The notes beneath the pieces were generated by a model, which searched no databases, had not been told where the DNA came from, and saw only the letters and a list, made by a program, of their open reading frames with translations. The position numbers were made by a program, and so were the translations under genes. A stretch of 64,000 bases of DNA from contig OZ007582.1 in NCBI GenBank assembly GCA_963931925.1, positions 28,943,514-29,007,513 on the forward strand. Direction: 5' to 3'. This DNA is from Onchidella celtica (Eukaryota > Mollusca > Gastropoda > Systellommatophora > Onchidiidae). Positions 1 to 10,716 of the stretch are shown here, in pieces. Numbering within the stretch: position 1 is the first letter of the stretch; each line of letters starts with the position of its first letter.

Positions 1-773
1 TTGTATTTATCCTTTCTTTCCTCTGTCATATTCTCCCTTATCTGCATGCCCCCCCCCCCCCTTCTGTTCAGGCCTGATAATGCAGAGTCGACTATGGATT
101 TTTTTGTTTTTTTGTTTGTTTGACACGCTTATCGTCTTCACAGGTTTCAGCTATGACAGCGGAAGGTTACCAAAGTGCAGCCGGGCGATTCTAGAACTGA
201 ACACCTATCGATTTCTCAATTTAATCATCCGTATGTCATTATTTGCGATACTTTTATAAAAGTATGGATTGTTCTTATGACTACAATAATTATTGTTACT
301 ATATCAATATTGTTTTTATATAATCATAATATCAATTTTGAATTCTTGGCCATTCTTGGAATAAAATCTCATGTTACACAATCATCGTTCTCTCATTAAA
401 AAAAAATGAAAATCGAGGGCTGCATAGTAAAGCGTTGTAACTTGGATTTTACACATTTTTCAGAAATAGGCCAAAAAGTGTATAACTTTCTCTCTCAGAT
501 TTAACCGTTACGATACTTAAATACTTTTATGCCGAGATATGAACGGGAAGATGAATACACTGCTATCGACTGATCACTAACAAAAATCTCTCGATGTCTT
601 TAGTAGGCCCATAGATATACACTAGTGAACGGGTAGGCCTACTTTTTTTTTTTTAAAGTTATCTTTTCTGTTTAATTTTTGCCGCACGTCACTAAAAACC
701 ATGCATGGCGTAAGTCGTAGTGTCTAATCGACACCACACTTCTAAAGAACAATTTATCAAGCTACTTTTTTTT
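1..773. other. Intergenic, no gene recognised
   Basis: A 12-base C run lies near 50-61, with AT-rich sequence after it. A good splice-acceptor-like stretch (pyrimidine-rich, ending CAG at about 143) precedes a short open stretch that stops at 194-196. It could be the last exon of a gene to the left, but nothing else supports that. Confidence 0.4.
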
Positions 774-1128
774 TTAAAGTATGGTGTCTGCCGGACCCAA
801 GAACATACGAGTAGGACTACAACAATAAAATCCTCTTTAGGTGTGTGGTGCATCTGAGACTAGCAGCATGACAATAAAATCCTCTTTATAAAGTCTGGTG
901 CCGTTGAGACCCCATGACATATGGGTAGAAAATTAATAGTAAACATGCACGTGGATTGGTGAACACGTGCTTGAATAGTTTAGTATTTTAAAAATATAGG
1001 AAGATGGACAAGGTCGTCATTGAGGAGCACCTGGAATTTCAAGAAAAAAATTCCCAGAAATAATCTAGTTCTTAACGTTTTTAATTGCATCTGGGTCCGT
1101 TAGACCCTTGACGTACAGCGAAGGTTAA
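774..1128. mobile_element. TTAA-flanked MITE (piggyBac-like), copy 1
   Basis: A 355-bp non-coding element is bounded by TTAA at 774-777 and 1125-1128. Each end carries a GGTC/GACC subterminal palindrome: the right end reads GGGTC, five bases, GACCC (about 1093-1107), and the left end has GGTGTCTGCCGGACC. The interior holds two or three imperfect repeats of about 58 bp that contain ACAATAAAATCCTCTTTA. A related copy lies at 50588-50809. TTAA target sites are characteristic of piggyBac transposons. Terminal inverted repeats are weak, so the class is inferred from the TTAA and the shared layout. Confidence 0.45.
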
Positions 1129-2030
1129 AGCCACACGGAATTAAATGTATCTCTCTTTTGCTTCCTATTTCCCTCTCTTTTGTGTATTTCGGTTGCAGAT
1201 GATACAGCTAGACCTGTGTGCTGGTGTATTTTCTGATCTTTCCTTAATACTTTCATGAATTTGTACATTAATTTTTTCAGTTTGAAATTTCAACCTGAAA
1301 CTACTCTGCTCATAATATTGAATATTCTAATGTTGTAAAGGAATAACTTGTGAAAGTCAAAATTGACGAAGCTCTAAATACCAAACAAACAGGATACCCA
1401 AGAAAGACAGCAAAAGGCGCAAAATGGTCGTATTGGTGCCGACGGGTTCTAAAACCAAGGCCAAACTCAAAACTAACCAAGTCCAAATCAACTGAGGAGA
1501 CGACAAGTTCAACAAAATAAGAATGGTGATAGTGTAGGAGCAATCGAAGTCGCCCACCAGCCGAATAGGCCTGGATAAAACGAACCATGTCAGGCCTTGA
1601 TGTCTGAAGGAAGGTATACTGAGGATGAAGATATCTTGGGTAATCGGTGACATGGTATCTACCAGACTGACAGTGGGCGAATACAGGATGTTGCGTCAAG
1701 AGTGTGGTCACGTGACTAGCTTCTGGGCTGCTGGACGAAGACAGCAGTAATCCCGCCCCCCCTCTCTCTCTCTCTCTCTCCCGATTTCTCCGGTCAGCTG
1801 ATACTGTATTCTGTGTGATATCCGAAGCCCTTCAAGACTGCCAGGGCGAGATTTGAATAAAATAAACACAGGGAAGCTAAGTACCCCGTCAAAATGGGGT
1901 AGAGGAAAAAAAAAAACAACGGTAGGATGGTAAGTCGATAATGAGCAACTTAGATCTTTGGGATTAAAAGGGGGGTGAGGGGGGGGGGGTTAGCATACTA
2001 AAGGGGGATCATGCTGGAGGGGGGGGGGCG
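1129..2030. other. Intergenic with short dispersed repeat D and G runs
   Basis: No gene is seen. About 1405-1475 matches a short dispersed repeat (GCGCAAARTGG...CCGACG...AAACTCAAAAC) that recurs near 33950, 35465, 40635, 62260 and 62645. A (CT)10 tract lies at 1761-1780, and long G runs occur near 1980-1990 and 2021-2029. Confidence 0.4.
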
Positions 2031-2232
2031 GGTATCATACTAAGCCCGGAAAGGCACAGTTAGATGCTGGCACACAAGATGCGCACGGAATAATTTCCTA
2101 TTATTTTCATTGTAAATCCGGGAAGACCCTATCATACTAAGCCCGGCCACACACAGTCAGCTTCTGCCAGTATTTCTTGCGTGTTGATTCTGCAGGCGGC
2201 AGCAGACTGTTTCGGGCTTTGTACGAGATTCC
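2031..2232 (+). repeat. Dispersed repeat R, copy 1 (empty site)
   Basis: About 200 bp shared with 16080-16265 plus 16521-16545. Shared blocks include ATCATACTAAG, AATCCGGGAAGACCC and GTCAGCTTCTGCCA. In this copy the region is continuous through TTCGGGCTTTGTA; in the second copy a 255-bp MITE interrupts it at that point. The family is unknown. Confidence 0.6.
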
Positions 2233-2995
2233 CCTAAGATTATATGCTGACGTTCGAGATACAGAAATAACTGAGACGGACCTAAATTTGTATGGGTTTT
2301 ATTATTTAAACGTTACGTGTGAGAAACTGCGTTACCTATTATGAAAAGCTCCGTGCGAAGAGATGAGAAAGGAACAGATGTTGAAGGAAACGGACACCCC
2401 ATCTGGGAACAGGTGAGAAATTGGCCTAGGATTCGATGGAACTTGAATAACATGCACTTATAAAGCGTGATCGGATAACACCGTTCTGTTTCCTCTCACA
2501 GCATACTTTTGAGTAATACCACTTTCCCTTTTTCATACGTAATACTCGGAGTCGGCTCGCTGACTACACACGGACTTCAAGACATGCGCACTATGAACAT
2601 GTTTACTGTACTGACAGATCGCCATCTTAGTCCATGTTTGTTCCAGCTCCACGTTTTCCACAACTGCAAAATCCGACGATAAACATTAGCGGCTTTAATA
2701 TTATGCCGTTGTTAGAGGAATGTAGTATTTGTCAGCGTACAAACATTGAACCGTACAAGAATATCTGGGAAAAAAACAACAACAACCACTTTTGAGTTTA
2801 AATGTTTTCTTTTTTTTTAATGTACATTTTATATTAACCAAAGGAAACTATTAGTAGTTCAAACATATTTTTTATAACCCAGAGAGACAAAAAACAGCAA
2901 CAACAATAACAACATCTCGTTTCATAAAACTGGTGTTAAAAAGTTAACTTGACTTAGTTTTGCGTGTTTGTTTGTTTGTTATCTGTAACATGGCA
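2233..2995. other. Intergenic with MITE A fragment
   Basis: No coding signal is seen. About 2633-2702 matches the left half of MITE family A (TTGTTCCAGCTCCACGTTTT and following). The rest is AT-rich unique-looking sequence with short A/T runs. Confidence 0.4.
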
Positions 2996-3275
2996 AACTT
3001 GAAGAGTTTTTTTTTTTTTTCCAAAACTGGGTCAGCCACATTTTGCATGAGTTTTGACCACTTTCAGTCAGTCATTGAAAATTAGTGTAACACGCTGTGT
3101 AAGTGTTCTTACGTCGTGCTTTACACCAAGTTTGAATGTTCGGATAAAGACGGGACATCGCCAGTTTTAACAGAACACTTCCGCATCTTACACTAATTTC
3201 GAATGGCTATCTGAAGGGGGCCATAACTCTTGCAAAATCTGACTTACCCAGTTTGGGAAAAACGCTCTTCAAATG
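2996..3275. mobile_element. Foldback MITE B
   Basis: A 280-bp imperfect palindrome. The left arm at about 2996-3118 pairs with the right arm at about 3169-3275. Paired blocks include TTGAAGAG, AAACTGGGT, ATTTTGCA, AAATTAGTGTAA and GTGTTCT. The loop is about 50 bp and there is no reading frame. The long inverted arms suggest a non-autonomous DNA transposon; no target duplication was identified. Confidence 0.65.
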
Positions 3276-3280
3276 CAGCA

Positions 3281-3562
3281 AAAAGAAAACGTTGTATGTA
3301 GCAAAGCCTTGCCTAAGAAATAATGCAGGAACGACTCATAAAAACATTGCAGAAAGTAGAAAGTAATTTTTAAAATACTTTATTTGCTTAATTTTCTATA
3401 CTGGTTACATTTTTGTCCCTGACGAAAGTTAGTAATTGCGAAAGCTGGATGGCCCTTTCCTTTCTTTTGTCTTTGATTGTATTGCTTCTGTATTATTTCT
3501 TACACATCGCTGTGCTACACGGCCATATAATCTTTTCTTTTTGGCCTTCCTGTGACCCCACA

Positions 3563-3573
<11 letters not shown>
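3281..3573. mobile_element. Foldback family C, copy 1
   Basis: The left arm (about 3281-3335: AAAAAGAAAACGTTGTATGT, GCAAAGCC, AAGAAATAATGCAG) is complemented by the right arm (about 3480-3573: CTGTATTATTTCTTACAC, TTCTTTTTGGCC, GACCCCACAGTTT). Full family arms begin AAACTGTGGGGTCGCAG. The spacer is unrelated to those of other copies. The short ORF over it is not credible. Confidence 0.55.

Positions 3574-3614
<41 letters not shown>
3566..3614. repeat. (CT)n microsatellite
   Basis: About 24 perfect CT dinucleotides directly follow the outer end of foldback C copy 1. Confidence 0.95.
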
Positions 3615-3618
<4 letters not shown>

Positions 3619-4257
3619 GTGTATTTTTCAAATGTAGAATTAATCCGGGCAAGATTTTTGGAAATTTCCGGGAAACGTTGACAGTTGGCAGTTTCTTAGC
3701 AATATTCCCTAAGGAGTCGTTGGAGTGATTACGGCCGTGACATCGAATATACAATTATTATCATAAGAGCGATACAGACCATCTTATGTGTCCTCTCTGG
3801 CCACGCTTCACACCCATCTAAGCCCATTCTCCGATACCGCTCATGCAATCCAAATTATCACTTATCGATATTCATTTGTCATCATTTTGAAGGATGAATC
3901 GCCCGCTGGCAACTGAGTAAAGCTGATTGCCGACACCATCGCCCCACACACCGGAAATTACTCACGTTTGGGAAGATTAACAAGGTGGAAGCGAGTACAA
4001 GATGAAGGCGATCGGGTACGCCAGTCGATTTAATCATAACGATTACTGAGCACTTTTCGGATGTGATAATAGATAATCGATACATAGCCCAGAACACTCG
4101 CTATGGATAAGGTGAAGGTCGTACAACTGATTACCTAGTTCGTTTTCTCATATTTTTGTTTTTCCATTTCTAGGAATTCTCACATTCTTTAAGTAAAACA
4201 AAAAATAAAGTACATGCGTAATATACAATTGAGGATAATAATACATAACCGTAGGAA
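3615..4257. other. Intergenic, nothing recognised
   Basis: Mixed-composition sequence with no long ORF, no recognisable repeat arm and no RNA gene. Confidence 0.4.
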
Positions 4258-4515
4258 AACTGTGGGGTCGCAGCAAAGGCTTAAAGCAAAGTCAAAATAT
4301 GGCAAAAAGAAAAAGTTGTACATAGCAAAGCCTCACCTCTTTCTTGTTGTTTTTTTGTTGTTGCTGTTGTTGTTTTTTTCTTAACGGAAGTTTTAAAACC
4401 AAACTATTGATCTCTCCTCCCCTTTTCTTTGCGTTCTTATTGTAGCGTTTCTGTATTATTTCTTACGCGAGGCTTTGCTACATACACACTTTTTCTTTTG
4501 TGTAATACAGAATGG
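4258..4515. mobile_element. Foldback family C, copy 2
   Basis: The left arm (4258-4340) reads AACTGTGGGGTCGCAGCAAA, then AAGTCAAAATATGGCAAAAA, then the TAGCAAAGCCTCAC block. The right arm (about 4425-4505) is its complement: TTTCTGTATTATTTCTTACG, GAGGCTTTGCTACATAC. The spacer is about 85 bp and T/G-rich. It is non-coding. Confidence 0.6.
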
Positions 4516-4694
4516 GCATGACCATGCCAATTCTGTTTGTCCTTTTTAACGGTTATTCAGTGTTAAAATATTAAAATAAAGCAACTGTAAAATACAAAAA
4601 ATTGAAATCAAAACATACACACGCACTCATACACACACAAACATACACAAACACAAACTCAGACACACGCACTCATACACACATGAACACTTAA

Positions 4695-4733
<39 letters not shown>

Positions 4734-5629
4734 CTCATTCTCTCTAACAATGCCATGTCCAGGTCAAGCAGTCGTTAAGGAAATAGAAAACACGCCTTAC
4801 TATTTGCCCCAGTGTGCACCAGTTTACATTTTCTGACAATGTGATTCAGATCTAAACTATTCAGCAACATCTGGCTGTCCAGTTAAAAGACGGGGAGAAC
4901 AAAATGCTATCTCGGCAATGCAAAATGAAAGTGGCGACAACGACGAAGAAGATGAAAAAAAAAAAAAAAGAAGAAGAACACAAGATGGATAGATTGGATG
5001 GAAGAATAATAAATGAATCTGAAACACTGACGCCAAAACAGAACGAGAGATTAATACAAAGGCATTTTGAGAGAGAAGAATCTCTAATCTATACTCCGGC
5101 CTGAATCCCTTACACTGTTGCCAGAAATACAATATTTATGCAGTGGCTCAACCTTGAAACTTCCCAATCTTTCCACGACAGCCACACGATTTTATTAAAC
5201 AAATTACAATTTCTAGATAGAAATGAGGGGCAGCTCGTACGGACGCCCAGTAATACTCGTGCACTGCAATTTTTGCTAACATTTCTTCAAAATGCATTTT
5301 TTTTTTATTATTTAGTTGGCAGATGGCGCTCAAAGACAACCCAGTATAAATTATAATGAACCTCAGCGCACCCAAATTCACTGATAAATTTCTAATTTTT
5401 GGGTTTTTTATTTTTTTTGCGCTAAGTTCCGGTGCAGTTAGACAGCCTTATCGGTTCATGGCAAAAACTCCTTCCTGTCCACTTCCTGAGTGAAGCCTGG
5501 ATAAAAAAAAAACCCAAAAATAATAATTTCATTTTTATTATTAACAAAATAAATATTTTTTTTCAAATGCGTCTCAGGTGTGTGGAAGGGGGGGGGGGGG
5601 AGGACAATAGTCGCCTGTCTTAAGAACTT
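4516..5629. other. Intergenic with (CA)n tract
   Basis: A (CA)n tract is at 4697-4729, with scattered CA-rich sequence from 4615. An A-rich stretch is near 4957-4975 and a 14-base G run near 5588-5601. The short ORFs here are low-complexity and show no domain. Confidence 0.45.
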
Positions 5630-5710
5630 ATTCTCAACGTTTTTGTTACGGGGCCATAGACTTCTTCTCCCTTTTCTTCCAAGCATTGTTGAACCACTGC
5701 AGGATGTAGC
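5630..5710 (-). pseudogene. LINE reverse transcriptase relic, 3' end (left piece)
   Basis: Read on the minus strand, this continues the frame of 10890-11048 across the Gypsy insertion. Together they give the C-terminal tail typical of non-LTR retrotransposon ORF2 proteins, ending near EGYILQW, which spans the insertion point. The frame is broken elsewhere by shifts and stops, so it is a dead fragment. The tail type resembles RTE-like elements; subfamily not determined. Confidence 0.6.
5706..5710. repeat. Target site duplication, left (GTAGC)
   Basis: GTAGC directly precedes the 5' LTR and recurs at 10890-10894 directly after the 3' LTR. A 5-bp duplication is usual for Gypsy integrases. Confidence 0.9.
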
Positions 5711-5883
5711 TGTAATATATGGCGGGTTATATGCCAACCTTGTACAATGCAACCTGGCATGTCACTGTAAAAAAAGAACCTGAGTTCAAGGTCGCACAAT
5801 AAAGATGGCTGCATCCTAAGCAACACATGCTTCTGAATGATCTTTTGTGTAAACACTCAATGTATTGTCACAAATACATTACA
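5711..5883 (+). repeat. 5' LTR
   Basis: 173 bp, beginning TGTAAT and ending ATTACA, a 6-bp inverted terminus with TG...CA ends. It matches 10717-10889 at 171 of 173 positions. An AATAAA at 5798-5803 is the likely poly(A) signal. A TAATATAT stretch near the start could act as a TATA element, but this is uncertain. LTRs of this length are short for Gypsy elements. Confidence 0.97.
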
Positions 5884-5900
5884 TGGTGTCAGAAACGAAC
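5884..5900 (+). promoter_or_regulatory. Primer-binding site (tRNA-Leu type)
   Basis: TGGTGTCAGAAACGAAC begins exactly one base after the LTR. The first 11 bases are complementary to the TTCTGACACCA 3' end found in several animal tRNA-Leu isoacceptors, so minus-strand DNA synthesis is probably primed by tRNA-Leu. The isoacceptor cannot be decided here. Confidence 0.75.
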
Positions 5901-6070
5901 CTGCACACTACAGAGACATGGTTATAGACCTAGACTGACATAGATCTAGTATCTTCTCTGGCAGAACTGCACCCTTTTGCTTCGAATCCATAGACTGTGT
6001 AGTAGAGATCTAGATCTAGAAACTCGTTCGAATACTTAAGCCTAAACAACCTAACACTAATAGAGCCAAG

Positions 6071-9000
6071 ATGAACTTCAATTTGCCTCAACCGAAGATT
6101 GATTTTCGAGCAGCAGACTTGTATCAAGAAATTCTGAGATTCAAAGAGCACTGCGAATTTGTTTTCCATGGTCCACTGCATTCAGCCACAGATGAACAAA
6201 AGTGTGGATGGATTGGCATTTGGCTAGACGAGGAAGGTAGAGAAATCTACAAAACATTTACGTTTACGGAAGAGGAACGTAACAAAGTTGACACAGTGTT
6301 TAAGAAATTTATTGAATATGCTCGACCAAAGAAAAACAAAAGGCTGGCGAGGTACCGTCTCAAGAACAGGAAACAAGGGAATGAAACATTCGCATGTTTC
6401 GTAAAAGATCTAAGGGTGATTTTACTAGACTGTGAATATGGAGACACGGAGGATATTCTGGTTGACTGCATAATTGATGGTGTCAATGACCATAAACTGC
6501 AAGAAAAATTGCTAGATAGAGGAGAAGCCTTGACGCTGCAGAAAGCCATGGAATTGGGTCAACAACACGAACAATCCAAGCAGCAGCTACAACTGAGGGT
6601 CTGTCAAAAGGACCAACTACGAGAGAAACAATTTGAAGTCGCACGGATCAGAGAAGGGAGAAAACCAGACCACAAAACCAAATCTAGAAGACCTAGCTAT
6701 AACATGAACATGAACACCAATAGTCAATGTGGGCGCTGTGGAAAATCACCGATGCATCGGCAGCAAACATGTCCGGCAAGCAAGTCAGTATGCACATACT
6801 GTAGGAAAGTAGGACATTGGCGAGCAGTGTGTAGAAGCAGACTGCAACAAAAAGTGCATCAGTTGGAGATGCAAGAAGGCTCCGACACAGATAATGAGGA
6901 TCATGAAGAAATGATCGATCAACTGAACCTGTTGGAGGTATGCACGATTCAAGACAACTCAACAAGCAAAGACAAGTGGAAAGAAATAATCACAGTCAAA
7001 GGAAAACCTGTACAATTTAGAATTGACACAGGAGCAAGATGCAATATAATCACTTTGGAGGACTGGAAAGGGATCAAGAAAGATCACAAAGAAGATCTGG
7101 ATAAGCCTATTAAAGTCTTGAAAACATATTCCGGACATATCATGCAACCGGTAGGAGAGATAACTTTGCCTGTACAGTGGCAGAGCCAAGGGAAACATTT
7201 ACAAGTTGACTTTCAAATTATTGATCAAAGAAACGCAGAGAACATCTTGTCAGGTGACAGCGCAGAGAAACTTGGACTGATCAACAGAGTAGATGACCTG
7301 CAAACAGTTCAGGAAAATAACAATGACTTGAGAGATTTTCCCGAAATTCACAGTAACACTGGGTTACTCCCTGGCGAATACACCATCAAACTGGAAGAAT
7401 ATGCTAAAGGTGTAGTACATCCAAGTAGGAAGTTTCCCCCTGCTTTGAAAGAGAAAATTGTGGAAAAACTCAAAGAGATGGAGGATGAAGGATTCATTAC
7501 AAGACAGAACGACCCTACCAAATGGGTTAACTCAATGGTAGTGAGCGTCAGGAATGATAAAGTGAGAGTCTGTCTAGATCCTAAAGACCTCAACGCAGCT
7601 ATCAGAAGAGAACATCATCCCATGAAGACTGTAGAAGAAATCGCCAGAGAAATTCCAGAAGCACAAATCTTCTCAAAGCTAGATGCCAAAAATGGATTTA
7701 TGCAAATCAAATTGGACGAGGAGTCCACAAACCTGACAACATTCAACACCCCTATGGGACGGTACAAATGGTTGCGGTTACCATTTGGTCTGAAGTGTAG
7801 CCCAGAAATTTTTCAAAGAATCATGGATGACATGATAGAAGGAATTGATGGAGCTTTTGCAATGATGGACGACATACTGATTGCTGGAAAGGACATGAAT
7901 CATCATGACCAGATACTGAAGAAAGTACTTCAAAGGGCCCATGACTACAACCTGAAACTCAACATGGATAAAGTCCAAATAAGGCAAGCAAGAGTCAAGT
8001 TTTGTGAGCACATAATAAGTGCACAAGGCCTGAAGGCAGATCCAGAGAAGATCAGAGCTGTCAAGGAAATGCCCAGGCCAGAAGACAAAGAAGGACTGAG
8101 AAGATTCTTAGGTTTCATCACCTACCTTAGGAAGTTCATTCCTAATCTCAGCAAGGAGGATCAACCTTTGAGAGAACTTCTGAAGAAGGATAATGAGTTT
8201 CAGTGGCAAAGCGAGCAAGACCAAGCCTTTCACAGGCTGAAGGAACTCTGCACCAAAGCACCGGTACTAGCATTCTTCGATGTGAAGAAACCAGTAGAAA
8301 TACACTGTGATGCAAGCTCAACAGGACTGGGAGCAGTATTAATTCAAGAAGGTAACCCAGTGGCTTACACATCAAGAGCATTAAACAAGGCAGAACAGGG
8401 ATACGCCCAAATAGAAAAGGAAATGGCAGCAATTGTGCATGCGTGCAAGAAATTCCATTGCTACATCTTTGGGAAAGAAACATTGATCTTCACTGATCAC
8501 AAGCCTCTAGAACAGATTTTCAGGAAACCGATCCTCAGTGCACCAATGAGACTGCAAAGGATGCTCTTGAGTGTACAGTGGTACTCGCTCAACATACAGT
8601 ACCGAAGAGGGAAAGACATGCAAGTTCCAGATGCCCTTTCAAGAGCTTACCTACCTGCACCTGAGGAACAAGCAGATGAACTGGACTTGAAACATATAAA
8701 GATCAGTGACTTTGTCACAATTTCTGAGGAGAAATACCAACAGTTCCAAGAGAAGACTCAGATAGAACTGAAAGAACTTTACCACACAATATTCAGTGGA
8801 TGGCCTGAAAAGAACAAAGTACCCTCACAAGTCACCCCATACTATGAGAGCAGAGATGAGCTATCAATCATGAATGGTGTGATAGTCAAAGGAACAAGAC
8901 TAGTGGTGCCTCCCAGTTTGAGGAAAGACATGCTAAACCTCATACATTCAAGTCATTTAGGCATTGTGAAATGTAAGCAAAGAGGAAGAGAAGTACTGTA

Positions 9001-10132
9001 TTGGCCTTCGATGAATGCAGATATAGAAGAAACAGTGAGAAACTGTGAGAAGTGTGCACAAAAGCAAAACAAACAAGCAGCAGAGCCATTGGTGTCTACC
9101 GAGTTGCCAAGTTTCCCATATGCAGAGATTTCAGTGGACATCTTTGAATTTGAATCACAGAACTACCTCATCACTGTGGATTATTATTCAAGATTTATCC
9201 AAACAGCAAAACTACTCAGTCTGAGAAGTAGAGAAACAATACAACTTCTCAAGCAACAATTCAGTGTTCATGGTATACCCACCAAGATAACAACTGACTG
9301 TGGACCACAATTCACATCCCAAGATTTCAGGGAATTCTGTGAGAGTTATGGAATCAGCCACAACAAGGCCTCTCCACATCATCAAAGTGCAAATGGAATG
9401 GCAGAAAGATCAGTCCAAATAGTGAAAAGACTGTGGAGTAAGAGCAAAGACCAACACCTGGCTATCTTGGATTACAACACTACACCAAGAGAGGGAATCA
9501 AAGCATCACCAGCGCAGATCTTGATGGGTAGGAAACTAAGAAATCTCCTGCCAGCAGTGCATCAAATGTATCAACCAAAGACAATATCAAAGAAAACATT
9601 TCTGAAACATTACTCACAAGAAAAGGCAAGGCAGAAATTCTATCATGACAGAAAAGTGAAGGAACTCAAAGGCCTACCCCAAGGCAAACATGTCAGAATA
9701 GTTCCCACTCCAGGACGAAAGACATGGACCCCAGGACGAGTTATCAGCAAGAACCATCCAAGATCCTATAATGTCGAATCCGATGGAGTCATCTACAGAA
9801 GGAACAGAACACACCTGAGAATGTCAACAGAGTCAGCCAATAAAGAAGCAGGCAGACTAACAGAGTCAGTAGACACAGATGGAGACACTGATACCGAGAC
9901 TACTGATGACAATGACAACATCCCAGACTCAACTACAAGTGGCTCAGCAGGACTCACTATGCAGCCACGGGTCGAGAACCAAAGTCAAACCTCACCCACC
10001 AAAGGAGAGTTCTCAAACTCACCTTGCAAACTCAGCAACCCACGGTTGTCGAGTTCGCAACCCTCATACTCAACACCATACACTACCAAAAGTGGCCGTT
10101 TAATTAAGAAGCCCAACAAGTATACGTTGTAG
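6071..10132 (+). CDS. Gag-Pol polyprotein of Gypsy retrotransposon
   Basis: A single 1353-residue ORF. Gag occupies about residues 1-215. Two zinc knuckles follow: an irregular CX2CX5HX4C from C220 and a canonical CX2CX4HX4C from C241. The aspartic protease has DTGA at D319. Reverse transcriptase covers about 440-680, with catalytic MMDD at D600/D601 in place of the usual YXDD. RNase H carries D747, E784 and D809. Integrase has an HHCC zinc site (H959, H962, C992, C995) and a DD(35)E triad D1023, D1076, E1112 with GMAER. The C-terminus is polar and low in complexity. Gag and Pol are fused with no frameshift, so the ratio of Gag to Pol must be set by another route. The ATG at 6071 is the first in-frame start after the primer-binding site. 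Its product makes and integrates the element's cDNA. Confidence 0.95.
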   Translation: MNFNLPQPKIDFRAADLYQEILRFKEHCEFVFHGPLHSATDEQKCGWIGIWLDEEGREIYKTFTFTEEERNKVDTVFKKFIEYARPKKNKRLARYRLKNRKQGNETFACFVKDLRVILLDCEYGDTEDILVDCIIDGVNDHKLQEKLLDRGEALTLQKAMELGQQHEQSKQQLQLRVCQKDQLREKQFEVARIREGRKPDHKTKSRRPSYNMNMNTNSQCGRCGKSPMHRQQTCPASKSVCTYCRKVGHWRAVCRSRLQQKVHQLEMQEGSDTDNEDHEEMIDQLNLLEVCTIQDNSTSKDKWKEIITVKGKPVQFRIDTGARCNIITLEDWKGIKKDHKEDLDKPIKVLKTYSGHIMQPVGEITLPVQWQSQGKHLQVDFQIIDQRNAENILSGDSAEKLGLINRVDDLQTVQENNNDLRDFPEIHSNTGLLPGEYTIKLEEYAKGVVHPSRKFPPALKEKIVEKLKEMEDEGFITRQNDPTKWVNSMVVSVRNDKVRVCLDPKDLNAAIRREHHPMKTVEEIAREIPEAQIFSKLDAKNGFMQIKLDEESTNLTTFNTPMGRYKWLRLPFGLKCSPEIFQRIMDDMIEGIDGAFAMMDDILIAGKDMNHHDQILKKVLQRAHDYNLKLNMDKVQIRQARVKFCEHIISAQGLKADPEKIRAVKEMPRPEDKEGLRRFLGFITYLRKFIPNLSKEDQPLRELLKKDNEFQWQSEQDQAFHRLKELCTKAPVLAFFDVKKPVEIHCDASSTGLGAVLIQEGNPVAYTSRALNKAEQGYAQIEKEMAAIVHACKKFHCYIFGKETLIFTDHKPLEQIFRKPILSAPMRLQRMLLSVQWYSLNIQYRRGKDMQVPDALSRAYLPAPEEQADELDLKHIKISDFVTISEEKYQQFQEKTQIELKELYHTIFSGWPEKNKVPSQVTPYYESRDELSIMNGVIVKGTRLVVPPSLRKDMLNLIHSSHLGIVKCKQRGREVLYWPSMNADIEETVRNCEKCAQKQNKQAAEPLVSTELPSFPYAEISVDIFEFESQNYLITVDYYSRFIQTAKLLSLRSRETIQLLKQQFSVHGIPTKITTDCGPQFTSQDFREFCESYGISHNKASPHHQSANGMAERSVQIVKRLWSKSKDQHLAILDYNTTPREGIKASPAQILMGRKLRNLLPAVHQMYQPKTISKKTFLKHYSQEKARQKFYHDRKVKELKGLPQGKHVRIVPTPGRKTWTPGRVISKNHPRSYNVESDGVIYRRNRTHLRMSTESANKEAGRLTESVDTDGDTDTETTDDNDNIPDSTTSGSAGLTMQPRVENQSQTSPTKGEFSNSPCKLSNPRLSSSQPSYSTPYTTKSGRLIKKPNKYTL

Positions 10133-10699
10133 GCATGGTCATTTAGCATATTAGATTATGGGCTAGTGTAAATGGTCACTAACAGATTTCACACACACAC
10201 AGTTCAATAATAACACTAACACTCTTAGAGTGGTACAAATAATTCTCTTTATTACAATATCAACTATCATGATGGAACTAGAATACATGCAAACACTATT
10301 TCTATCTCGTCAAGCAGAAGAAAATGAACACTTGACCATGATCACAATTGAACTGAACATTCTGTGGTTACCTTTAGATAACATGTTTGTTTTGTTTGCT
10401 CAAGATATAGAGCTTAGCTTACAAATGCTTTAATGGACCAAAGATAATGATCAACTTTATTTTTAAAATAGTTACAACAGTTAAAGAGTGACAGATGTTC
10501 GAAGGTGTTTGAAATAAATATTATTACCTGAGAATTGCATTATATAAGTAATACCCGGTACTTTTAGTAAACGGATGGGAATATAAATGTATGGAGTAAT
10601 TTGCAAGTACTTAAATAAAGTAAAGGAAGACAGTTGAATGGAATGAATGTGTATCGATTTTGTTCTATTAGTTATCTAGTTCTAACAACTAGTTGATTT
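10133..10699 (+). other. Gypsy 3' untranslated region
   Basis: 567 bp of AT-rich sequence between the gag-pol stop and the polypurine tract, containing only short ORFs with no recognisable domain. No envelope-like membrane protein is encoded. Confidence 0.75.
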
Positions 10700-10716
10700 A
10701 AAGAAAACAAAGGGGA
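10700..10716 (+). promoter_or_regulatory. Polypurine tract
   Basis: AAAGAAAACAAAGGGGA lies immediately before the 3' LTR: 16 of 17 bases are purine and it ends in a G run. It is the expected primer for plus-strand DNA synthesis. Confidence 0.9.

Noticed and set aside
147-196. Possible terminal coding exon at the left edge
   Set aside because: The acceptor is good but the open stretch is under 20 codons and no upstream exon can be seen.
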